Under the pieces are notes generated by a model. That model saw nothing but the letters and a program-made list of their open reading frames with translations. It did no database searches and had not been told where the DNA came from. Below, piece after piece: positions 13,899-20,923 of a stretch of DNA of 20,923 nucleotides. The position numbers and the translations under genes are program-made. The stretch is from MB1-2 sp046566065 (GTDB taxonomy: Bacteria; Actinomycetota; CADDZG01; WHSQ01), in the NCBI GenBank assembly GCA_046566065.1, contig JBKHXK010000038.1, positions 1 to 20,923 on the forward strand. Direction: 5' to 3'. Within the stretch, counting starts at the first letter, position 1. Each line of letters starts with the position of its first letter.

Positions 13899-15386
13899 AT
13901 GGATGCGAACACTCGCTGCAACGGAAGGATCTACACGAGCAACGCCCAGCGTCGCATCAGAGTGAGAACCACCCGCAGAGGAACACGGACCAGAGGACGG
14001 ATCGCGGCACGTGCACTTCGATGCTCTGCAACACTTGCGCTCGCGCTCGCAGCCATAGCGGTGGAGGTCTCGGCACCGGCGGTTGCACAGGTTCCGGCGG
14101 TGCCGCCCGCGAAAGAGCGGCCGAACGTCTTGCTCATAGTCACGGACGATCAGAGAGCCGACGCCATGGGTGTCATGCCCAGCGTCCGGCGTTGGTTCGG
14201 TGAAGAGGGGACCTCCTTCCCGAACGCGTACGTGACCACTCCGCTGTGCTGCCCGTCCCGGGCCTCGATCATGACCGGTCGATACGCACACAACCACGAG
14301 GTTCTTCACAACGGGACCGAGGCGGTCGAGGGTCTGTCACCTCGCTCCACGCTGGCCTACCACCTCGACCAAGCCGGGTATCACACCGCCATCTTCGGCA
14401 AGTACTTCAACAAGTGGCCGCATACCTCCGACCCGGGCTCGTTCGACGAGTGGGCGATCACGAACTTCAACTACACCAACTCGACGTTCAACGTGAACGG
14501 GACGCCGCGAGTGGTCTCGCAGTACTCGACCGACTTCATCTCCGATCGAGCGGCGCGGTTCGTAGACGAGAGGCAAGCATCGGACGACCCCTGGTTCCTG
14601 TACCTGGCCCCCATGGCCGCGCACGCCCCGTTCGAACCAGCACCTCGGCACGAGGGAGATCCGGTCCCGCGCTGGTCCGGGAACGCCGCAGTGGAGGAAC
14701 GAGACCGCAGCGACAAACCCCGCTGGCTCAGATCGTTCGACGTCGGCGCCAGACAGGGTCGTCGGCTTCGCTCTCAGCAGTTGAGGACGCTCATGTCCGT
14801 CGACGAGATGGTCGATCGGCTGATGCGGAAACTGGAGACCTCCGGAGAAGATCGGGACACGATCGCGGTCTTCACGTCCGACAACGGTCACTTCTGGGGC
14901 GAGCACGGCCTCGACGACAAGCGAGCGCCCTACATCCAGTCGGTGAAGGTCCCACTCCTCCTCCGCTGGCCCGACCGTGTCGCTAGCGGTGCCGTGGACG
15001 AGCGCCTCGCCGCCAACATCGATATCGCGCCGACCTTGCTGCAGGCCGCGAACCTCACGCCGGAGCACACGGTGGACGGCCGTTCACTCCTGGAGCCATG
15101 GGACCGCAACCACCTCTTCCTCGAGTACTTCCTGGATGAGGCTCCGTTCGACATCGTCCCGACGTGGCGTTCGATCCTCACCAGGGACCGTCAGTACGTC
15201 GAGTACTACGGGAAACGCGGCAGCATCACCTTCACCGAGTACTACGACCTGGACTCCGACCCCTGGCAGCTAGAGAACCTGCTCGGTGACGGCATCGGAT
15301 CCAACGATCCCTCCTCTCCAGAGATCAATGAGCTCAAGCGTCTCCTCGTCGGGGGCCGCGCCTGTTCGGGAACCAGTTGCCCATGA
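13899..15386 (+). CDS. Secreted sulfatase (formylglycine-type, GlcNAc-6-sulfatase-like)
   Basis: Encodes 495 residues; AGGAGCAGGAG directly precedes the ATG at 13899. The N-terminus is long and basic with a hydrophobic core at 44-62, so it is likely exported; Tat or Sec cannot be told, as no canonical Tat motif is seen. Sulfatase domain: metal ligands in VTDDQR (D83, D84), the formylglycine motif C117-C-P-S-R121 (TTPLCCPSRASIMTGRYAHNH), GKYFNKW (K168), HAPF (H242), and TSDNG (D328, N329). The Cys-Cys-Pro-Ser-Arg and the following GRYAHNH resemble GlcNAc-6-sulfatases, which remove sulfate from sulfated glycans; the actual substrate is unknown. C117 must be oxidised by a formylglycine-generating enzyme not in this window. 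It is followed 84 bases later by the RTX gene on the same strand. Confidence 0.92.
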   Translation: MDANTRCNGRIYTSNAQRRIRVRTTRRGTRTRGRIAARALRCSATLALALAAIAVEVSAPAVAQVPAVPPAKERPNVLLIVTDDQRADAMGVMPSVRRWFGEEGTSFPNAYVTTPLCCPSRASIMTGRYAHNHEVLHNGTEAVEGLSPRSTLAYHLDQAGYHTAIFGKYFNKWPHTSDPGSFDEWAITNFNYTNSTFNVNGTPRVVSQYSTDFISDRAARFVDERQASDDPWFLYLAPMAAHAPFEPAPRHEGDPVPRWSGNAAVEERDRSDKPRWLRSFDVGARQGRRLRSQQLRTLMSVDEMVDRLMRKLETSGEDRDTIAVFTSDNGHFWGEHGLDDKRAPYIQSVKVPLLLRWPDRVASGAVDERLAANIDIAPTLLQAANLTPEHTVDGRSLLEPWDRNHLFLEYFLDEAPFDIVPTWRSILTRDRQYVEYYGKRGSITFTEYYDLDSDPWQLENLLGDGIGSNDPSSPEINELKRLLVGGRACSGTSCP

Positions 15387-15470
15387 AGGCGGACACCCAG
15401 AAGGGAGGAGGCCTATGTCTTGACCTCCGGATCTGACAGGCAGACGGGAAGTAACTGAAAGGAGAGACGA

Positions 15471-16559
15471 ATGAAGAACCGAGCGAGAGTGAGCCTGATC
15501 GCCGTCATGGCGGTCACCGCGGTATTGGCAGGAGCGACGGGCGCGGCCGCGGCCCCCACGAACGATGATCCATCCGCTCCGCAGCAGATAAGCGCTCTTC
15601 CTTACTCGACATCGCTGAACACGTCTACCGCGACGACGAGTCAGAACGAGCCCGCTGCATGCAATCTGGGCAAGGCGGTCTGGTACTCGTTCACGCCTGG
15701 GCAGGACCTTCGGATCGAGGCGAGCACCGCAGGAAGCAACTTCGACACCGTGCTTGCGGTTTTCACAGGCACTCCTGGGTCGTTCACCACAGTCACCTGC
15801 AGCGACGATCACAACTACTCCTACACGTCCCTCACGCGCTGGGACGCGGAGGCCGGCACCACGTACATGATCGCCGCCGGTGGTTACTCGAACTCCACCG
15901 GGTCGCTACAACTAAACATCGAGAGCATCCCCACGGAGCTCGAAATGACCCTGAAGTTCGATCCGACCGAGTGGGTCAACTCAGCCTCGGGCACGCCGGT
16001 GATCCTCGGAACCCTCGACTGTTCGGTGCCGGTGAACAACGTGCCGGTCGAGATCATCGTGGAGCAGGACAGGCAAGACGCCTACGGTCAAGCGTCGGTG
16101 GATTGTGACGGACCGACCCGGTTCATCGCCACCTTCTCCAGTTACGGAGAGTTCAGTGGGAAGAACGCCGCGATAACCGGTGTCGCACGGGCCGCAGGAG
16201 AAGAGGCTCGGGCCACCGACTCCGCGATGCTGGTCGCCTGCACCCGCTTCGGCACTCTGGGGAACGACTCGCTCGTGGGCACGGGACGTCCCGACAAGCT
16301 ATGCGGTCTGGACGGCAACGACACGATCAGCGGTGGAGGATCTAACGACACACTCCGCGGCGGCGAGGGCAACGACACGCTGCGCGGAAGCGACGGAGAC
16401 GACCTGCTGTTCGGGGGGCCGGGCAGCGACCGTCTCTACGGTCAGGCTGGCGACGACACCTTGAGAGGCAGCGAGAAGAACGACCACCTCGATGGAGGCA
16501 CCGGGTCCGACAAGTGTCTCGGTGAGGGAGGCTTCAACACGAAGCGCAACTGCGAATAG
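15471..16559 (+). CDS. Secreted PPC-like and RTX calcium-binding repeat protein
   Basis: Encodes 362 residues; a strong AAAGGAG lies 7 bases before the ATG. The signal peptide (LIAVMAVTAVLAGATGAAAA) ends near residue 28. Residues about 35-150 look like a PPC-type beta domain (AVWYSFTPGQDLRIEASTAGSN, FDTVLAVFTG, GTTYMIAAGG). Residues 155-255 form a second beta-rich region with no recognised family. Residues 261-350 are RTX nonapeptide repeats (LDGNDTISGG, GNDTLRGG, GDDLLFGG, GSDRLYGQ, GDDTLRGS) that should bind Ca2+ outside the cell. The end carries two Cys (DKCLGEGGF...NCE). No catalytic motif is visible, so a binding or structural role, possibly with the sulfatase upstream, is the best guess. 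Bases 15387-15470 hold no gene; GGAGG/CCTCC there could form a weak hairpin after the sulfatase. Confidence 0.88.
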   Translation: MKNRARVSLIAVMAVTAVLAGATGAAAAPTNDDPSAPQQISALPYSTSLNTSTATTSQNEPAACNLGKAVWYSFTPGQDLRIEASTAGSNFDTVLAVFTGTPGSFTTVTCSDDHNYSYTSLTRWDAEAGTTYMIAAGGYSNSTGSLQLNIESIPTELEMTLKFDPTEWVNSASGTPVILGTLDCSVPVNNVPVEIIVEQDRQDAYGQASVDCDGPTRFIATFSSYGEFSGKNAAITGVARAAGEEARATDSAMLVACTRFGTLGNDSLVGTGRPDKLCGLDGNDTISGGGSNDTLRGGEGNDTLRGSDGDDLLFGGPGSDRLYGQAGDDTLRGSEKNDHLDGGTGSDKCLGEGGFNTKRNCE

Positions 16560-16571
16560 ACGCTCCCAGTC

Positions 16572-16601
16572 GGAGAGGGGGCCCCGCGGGGCCTCCTCTC
16601 T
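16572..16601 (+). terminator. Strong terminator after the RTX gene
   Basis: A nearly uninterrupted stem can be drawn from 16572 to 16601 (GGAGAGG... pairing with CCTCTCT, core GGCCCC/GGGGCC, tiny GC loop region), with two G-T pairs. It is followed by CGTTCT. It lies 12 bases after the RTX stop and, because nuoN converges on it, could also serve the nuo operon from the other side. Confidence 0.75.
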
Positions 16602-16654
16602 CGTTCTGACGTTGGAAAACTACGCTGGAACGTGCTCCAGTTAACCCAGAACGG

Positions 16655-18130
16655 TTAGAAGAGGGAGTGTTCGGCGAGTCTCGTGACTATCGGCGGGTAG
16701 ACGAAGGCTGCAACCAGGGCCGCGGCGGCCAGACCCATCGCGACGCGCAGGAGGCCGGGCACCTCGACCGTCTCCTTGAACTCCGGTTCATCGAAGAACA
16801 TGCGCTTGATGACTGCGAGGTAGTACCAGGCCCCGATCACCGCGTTCAGACCCATGACGACGCCGAGCCAGTAGACCTCGGCGTTCATGGCGGCCAGGAA
16901 CACGAAGAGCTTGGCCCAGGCTCCCGCCATCGGTGGCACTCCGGCCAGAGAGAAGAGGAAGCCGGCCAGCAGGACGGCCAGCACGGGGCTGCGGTGCCAG
17001 AGACCAGAATAGTCCTCGATGAAGTAGCTGCCGCCCTTGCGAGCGAAGGCCACGGCCGCGGCGAAGGCTCCCGCGTCCATGATCCCGTAGATAGCGAGGT
17101 AGACGATGGCCGACTGGAAGGCCTGTTCGTTCGAAGCGGTCGCGCCCGGTTGGATCAACGCGAGAGCAACCAGCACGTAACCGGACTGCGCGATCCCCGA
17201 GTAGGCAAGCAGTCGGATGATGTGCTGCTGGCGCAGGGCGATCATGTTCCCGACCGTCATCGTGAGTACGGCGAGCACGGCGAAGACGGGACTCCAGACG
17301 TCGGCCACGTCGGGGAACGCCTTGAACATCAGGACGAGCAGTCCCACGAAACCGCCGATCTTCGAAGCGGTCGACAGGAACGCGGCAACCGGCGACGGAG
17401 ACCCTTCGTAGGTGTCGGGTGCCCAGAAGTGGAACGGGACCGCCGAGATCTTGAAGGCGAAGCCCACGACTATGAAGAAGACGCTCAGAACGATCAGGCC
17501 CTCATCCGCGCGAGGCAGGCGTTCGTTGATCTCGGAGAGCAAGGTCGAGCCGGTGGCGCCGTACACGATCGACATCCCGTAGAGCATCACGGCCGAGGAC
17601 AGCACACCGAAGAGGAAGAACTTCAGTGCGGCCTCGTTCGATTTCGCGTCGCCCTTGCGCAGCCCGGTCATCACGAATGCGGGGATCGAGATCAGCTCGA
17701 TCGCGATGAAGATCGAGATCAGGTCCCGTGAGCTCGCCATCACCACGCCGCCGAGCAGCGAAGAGAGCATCAGGAAGTAGTACTCGCCCTGGTAGTAGTG
17801 CCCGCCTCTGAAGTAATGGAACGAGATCGCCAACACCAACAAACCTATGACGCAGAACAGGCCCTTGAAGACCAGGGCGAAGCCGTCGACCTCGTACGAC
17901 CCCGCGAGCGTGACCCGATCGCCCTGACCGATCAGGGACACGATCGCGGCCAGGGTGGCGACGATGCCCGCTGCGGAGAGCGGCACCGCGACCCATTTCG
18001 CCTCCTGCGGAAGGAAGAGGTCCGCGACCAGGACGATGCAGGCCGCGGCCGCAAGCACCAACTCCGGAGAGATGGCATGCCAGTCGACGTCCGCGGCCAA
18101 CCTGGCCGCGCCTTGAGCGAACTCGAGCAT
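16655..18130 (-). CDS. nuoN: NADH-quinone oxidoreductase subunit N
   Basis: Encodes 491 residues of one of the three antiporter-like membrane subunits of complex I, which couple NADH:quinone electron flow to proton translocation. About 14 hydrophobic helices are seen. Family marks include IFIAIELISIPAFVM, then the discontinuous-helix region FHFWAPDTYEGSPSPVAAFL followed by STASKIGGF, and LRQQHIIRLLAYSGIAQSG. Its ATG follows the nuoM TAG directly with no gap, so the two are translationally coupled. It is the last gene of the nuo operon here, with a 95-base gap to the convergent RTX gene. The length is normal for the family. Confidence 0.97.
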   Translation of the reverse strand: MLEFAQGAARLAADVDWHAISPELVLAAAACIVLVADLFLPQEAKWVAVPLSAAGIVATLAAIVSLIGQGDRVTLAGSYEVDGFALVFKGLFCVIGLLVLAISFHYFRGGHYYQGEYYFLMLSSLLGGVVMASSRDLISIFIAIELISIPAFVMTGLRKGDAKSNEAALKFFLFGVLSSAVMLYGMSIVYGATGSTLLSEINERLPRADEGLIVLSVFFIVVGFAFKISAVPFHFWAPDTYEGSPSPVAAFLSTASKIGGFVGLLVLMFKAFPDVADVWSPVFAVLAVLTMTVGNMIALRQQHIIRLLAYSGIAQSGYVLVALALIQPGATASNEQAFQSAIVYLAIYGIMDAGAFAAAVAFARKGGSYFIEDYSGLWHRSPVLAVLLAGFLFSLAGVPPMAGAWAKLFVFLAAMNAEVYWLGVVMGLNAVIGAWYYLAVIKRMFFDEPEFKETVEVPGLLRVAMGLAAAALVAAFVYPPIVTRLAEHSLF

Positions 18131-19672
18131 CTAGTGGCCGCCACCTCCGCCGCCGCCTCCGAGGACGCCGATCAAGAGCTGGACCGCTTCGTCGGTGACG
18201 CCCAGGAGCATCTTCGGGAAGATCCCGGCCGCGAGGATCAGAACGAGCAGCGGCGCCCAGGCCAGCCACTCGAACTTCGCGACGTCGTGGATGCCCTTGC
18301 CGTCGGCGAACTTCTCCGGGACGCGGCCGAGGTTCACGCGCTGCACCGTCCAGAGCAGGTACCCGGCGGTCAGCACGGTGCCGATACCGCCACCGACCAT
18401 CAGCACACGGAACAGCTCTTCGCTCAGGCCAGGGTGCGGGTTGTAGGAGCCCAGTAGGGCCAACATCTCACCCCAGAAGCCGGCGAGACCTGGAAGGCCA
18501 AGCGACGCGATCGCGGCGTAGGTGAACAGGGTTCCGAAGCGCGGGATCTGCTGCAGCATCCCGCCGAGTGCCGCGATCTCGCGCGTGTGGTAGCGCTCGT
18601 GCATCGAACCAGCCAGGAAGAAGAGCATGCCGGTGATGAGACCGTGGGCGACCATCCCGAAGATGGCTCCGTTGATCCCGGCATCGGTCAGCGTCGCGAT
18701 GCCGAGCATCACGAAGCCCATGTGGCCCACCGAAGAGAACGCGATCAGGCGCTTGAGGTCTGTTTGCGCGAAGCAACACAAGGCTCCGTAGATGATCGCG
18801 ATCACCGCGAGGACACCGATGATCGGCGCGTAGGTAACGGCCGCGTCGGGAAGGATCGGGAGGGCGATACGGATGAAGCCGTAGGTGCCCATCTTCAGCA
18901 TGATGGCGGCCAGAAGGACCGATCCGACCGTGGGGGCCTCCGTATGGGCGTCGGGGAGCCAGGTGTGGAACGGCCACATCGGGACCTTGATCGCGAAGCC
19001 CAAGAAGAGGCCGAGGAACACGAGGTTCTGGAACAGCTCCGATCCGAAGCCGGCGTGCTCGCGCAGATAGATCATGTCGAAGGAGCCGGTCTGGAAGTAG
19101 ATCGCCAGGAAGCCGAGCAACATGAAGATCGAGCCGAACAACGTGTAGAGGAAGAACTTCACAGCTGCGTACTCGCGATTCGGGCCACCCCAGATACCGA
19201 TCATGAAGTACATCGGGACCAGGACGACCTCGAAGAAGATGAAGAACAGGATCAGGTCGAGGGCGACGAAGGAACCGTTCATGCCGGTCTCGAGGATCAG
19301 GATCAGCGCCATGAAGGCCTTGGGCTTGCCGGGCTCCGGGATGTGGAACCACATATAGATCGTGCAGAGGAACGAGACCAGCACCGACAGCACCAGCATC
19401 GGCAGTGACATCCCGTCCACGCCGATGTGGTAGCGAGCATCGATCTGTCTGATCCACTCTGCGTCCACGCCGAGCTGGATCTGACCCGAATGCCCGAAGT
19501 CGAACTGGAAGAGAAGGACTATCCCCACTAGCAACGCGAGGCCTGCGAAGACCGTTCCGACCAGTTTGATCAGCCGCTCTGCCGACGCAGGGACGAAGAG
19601 CAAGACGATCGCGCCGAGCGCGGGCAGGAACGTCGCAAGGCTCAGCCCCCAACCGTTATCGAACCACTCCAT
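18131..19672 (-). CDS. nuoM: NADH-quinone oxidoreductase subunit M
   Basis: Encodes 513 residues, a typical NuoM length. Antiporter-like subunit in the membrane arm of complex I. It carries EVVLVPMYFMIGIWGG (helix 5 with the conserved Glu), HTWLPDAHTEAPTVGSVLLA followed by AIMLKMGTYGF (conserved broken helix and Lys), and the loop DLKRLIAFSSVGHMGFVMLG. The N-terminus MEWFDNGWGLSLATFLPALG is preceded by AGGAGG (19685-19690) 12 bases upstream, a strong ribosome-binding site. The C-terminus ends in a run of Gly and one His, unlike most relatives. It directly abuts nuoN downstream and lies 18 bases after nuoL. Confidence 0.97.
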   Translation of the reverse strand: MEWFDNGWGLSLATFLPALGAIVLLFVPASAERLIKLVGTVFAGLALLVGIVLLFQFDFGHSGQIQLGVDAEWIRQIDARYHIGVDGMSLPMLVLSVLVSFLCTIYMWFHIPEPGKPKAFMALILILETGMNGSFVALDLILFFIFFEVVLVPMYFMIGIWGGPNREYAAVKFFLYTLFGSIFMLLGFLAIYFQTGSFDMIYLREHAGFGSELFQNLVFLGLFLGFAIKVPMWPFHTWLPDAHTEAPTVGSVLLAAIMLKMGTYGFIRIALPILPDAAVTYAPIIGVLAVIAIIYGALCCFAQTDLKRLIAFSSVGHMGFVMLGIATLTDAGINGAIFGMVAHGLITGMLFFLAGSMHERYHTREIAALGGMLQQIPRFGTLFTYAAIASLGLPGLAGFWGEMLALLGSYNPHPGLSEELFRVLMVGGGIGTVLTAGYLLWTVQRVNLGRVPEKFADGKGIHDVAKFEWLAWAPLLVLILAAGIFPKMLLGVTDEAVQLLIGVLGGGGGGGGH

Positions 19673-19690
19673 GTCCTCTAGATCCCTCCT

Positions 19691-20923
19691 CTAGGTAAGC
19701 GCGAACAGCGCAACGAAGATCGCAACCGCCGCGAACAGCACCGCCGCGTACCGCTGGATGTTGCCTGACTGGATGTATCTGAGTAACCCGCCGGTAGAGC
19801 CCGTGAGCCCGGCTGCTCCATTGACGGCGAAGTCCACGACTTTCTGATCGATGACGGCATAGGTGGGCCGCGCCGTCGCGATGGTGCCGGCGGCCGCGCC
19901 GTTGACGACGGCGTCGATGATCTTCCGATCGATCCAATAGGTCCCGCGTGCGATCGGGTACTGGACCGGACGCACGACGCCGTTCAGGTAGAAGTCGTCC
20001 AGGTAGTACTTGTTCTGCACGAAGCGATACATCCATGCGAACGGGCTGTTCAGGATGTCGACGCGCCAGGCCTTCTTGTAGAAGAGCATGTAGCCGATCC
20101 AGATCGCCCCCAGGGCGATGACCGTCGCCCCGACCGGCAAAAAGACGTTGTAGAGGACCTCGAAGCTGTGGTGCTCGTGCCCCGGAAGCGTTATCCACTT
20201 GGCGAAGGGACCGTAGGAGCCCCAGGGCATGGAGGGATACCCGAGGAACCCGACCACGATCGCGGCCCCCGCGAGGATCCACAGCGGCGTGACGATCGCA
20301 CCGCCGCTCTCGTGCGGCGTGCCGTGGCCGCGGTACTCGCCCCAGAAAGTCTTGATGCAGGCTCTGGTCATGTAGAGCGCGGTAAGGAACGCCGTGATCA
20401 GACCGGAGACCAAGACGACCCACGCCGCAGCGCGGCCCCCTTCGCTTGCGGTTCTCAGCGCGCCACCGATGATCTCGTCCTTCGAGAAGAAACCGGCCAG
20501 AGGGAAGATCCCGGCCAGGGCGAGCGAGCCGATCATGAACGTCTTGAAGGTGTGGGGCATGTACTTCCGCAGACCACCCATGTCACTCATGTTGTTGCTA
20601 TGGACGCCGTGGATCAGAGACCCGGCTCCCAGGAACAAGAGAGCCTTGAAGAACGCGTGGGTGAAGAGATGGAAGATCGCCGCGGTGTAGGCGCCGACAC
20701 CGAGCGCCGCCATCATGTAAGCGAGCTGCGACACCGTCGAGTAGGCGAGCACCTTCTTGATGTCGTCCTGGACCAGCGCCAGGATCGCCGCCAGCAGCAT
20801 CGTGATCGCCGCGATGATCGCGATGACGTCCAGAGCCGCGCCGGCGTTCTCGAAGACCAGGAACATGCGCGCCACCATGTAGATACCCGCTACGACCATC
20901 GTCGCGGCATGGATCAGAGCCGA
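19691..20923 (-). CDS. nuoL: NADH-quinone oxidoreductase subunit L (5' partial)
   Basis: The frame is open to the right edge, so about 410 C-terminal residues are present; the family usually has about 610-650, so roughly a third is missing. The edge reads SALIHAATMVVAGIYMVAR, a conserved NuoL block, followed by ALVQDDIKKVLAYSTVSQLAYM and HAFFKALLFLGAGSLIHGVH. Beyond it are the lower-conserved C-terminal helices, including the long lateral-helix region. It is the distal proton-pumping subunit of complex I. Order nuoL-nuoM-nuoN is the standard nuo order, so nuoK and the rest should lie to the right of the window. Confidence 0.97.
   Translation of the reverse strand, partial: SALIHAATMVVAGIYMVARMFLVFENAGAALDVIAIIAAITMLLAAILALVQDDIKKVLAYSTVSQLAYMMAALGVGAYTAAIFHLFTHAFFKALLFLGAGSLIHGVHSNNMSDMGGLRKYMPHTFKTFMIGSLALAGIFPLAGFFSKDEIIGGALRTASEGGRAAAWVVLVSGLITAFLTALYMTRACIKTFWGEYRGHGTPHESGGAIVTPLWILAGAAIVVGFLGYPSMPWGSYGPFAKWITLPGHEHHSFEVLYNVFLPVGATVIALGAIWIGYMLFYKKAWRVDILNSPFAWMYRFVQNKYYLDDFYLNGVVRPVQYPIARGTYWIDRKIIDAVVNGAAAGTIATARPTYAVIDQKVVDFAVNGAAGLTGSTGGLLRYIQSGNIQRYAAVLFAAVAIFVALFALT

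Noticed and set aside
13882..13965. Short ORF of 27 codons overlapping the sulfatase start
   Set aside because: It is out of frame with the sulfatase, and its composition mirrors the overlapping codons; no independent support.
16602..16613. Fourth copy of the 45-bp palindrome (CTCTCGTTCTGACG near the RTX terminator)
   Set aside because: Only a few bases resemble the element, it has no second arm and it lies within the flank of an ordinary terminator stem.
16667..17731. Long plus-strand ORF (354 aa) opposite nuoN, with similar ORFs opposite nuoM
   Set aside because: These are shadows of well conserved complex I genes, rich in charged low-complexity runs, with no recognisable domain.

Overview
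The window is GC-rich and tightly packed, with short intergenic gaps (none above about 200 bases), GTG/TTG starts beside ATG, and a gene set typical of a free-living aerobic Actinomycetota. Pointers to that phylum are a PGM1-type ATP-grasp ligase, an AbiEi-N-terminal/DUF559-type protein, and secreted proteins with Gly/Pro/Ser-rich linkers. The assignment is by gene content only; class and genus cannot be read from the sequence.

Layout. 1-2.3 kb (+): the 3' end of a surface protein (Ig-like repeat, linker, one membrane segment, long Lys/Ala-rich tail), then an MFS exporter. 2.3-3.0 kb (-): a small zinc-ribbon protein, then tRNA-Met(CAT) and tRNA-Thr(GGT) with a shared terminator. 3.07-4.14 kb: a winged-helix plus PD-(D/E)XK-like gene bracketed by two copies of a 45-bp near-palindrome. 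4.1-7.1 kb (-): a membrane GAF-PAS histidine kinase and, 2 nt downstream, a PAS protein with a kinase-like helix but no ATPase domain. 7.1-8.9 kb (-): a secreted subtilase ending in tryptophan-rich TSW repeats. 9.0-11.3 kb (-): the ATP-grasp ligase, a third copy of the 45-bp palindrome, a GNAT acetyltransferase and tRNA-Tyr(GTA). 11.3-12.6 kb (-): a secreted M23 peptidase. 12.8-16.6 kb (+): a sugar-nucleotidyltransferase-like protein, a secreted sulfatase and a secreted RTX-repeat protein, ending at a strong terminator. 16.6-20.9 kb (-): nuoL (5' end outside the window), nuoM and nuoN of respiratory complex I.

Many products act outside the membrane (surface protein, subtilase, M23 peptidase, sulfatase, RTX protein), beside housekeeping tRNAs and complex I. 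No phage, transposase or CRISPR array is visible. The least explained structure is the dispersed 45-bp near-palindrome at 3073-3117, 4099-4143 and 10489-10533. Two copies frame the AbiEi/DUF559-like gene, an arrangement reminiscent of a REP element with its associated gene. Two copies start on the last base of a stop codon. Whether this is a mobile or co-evolving pair or simply a multi-copy terminator/REP family is open.
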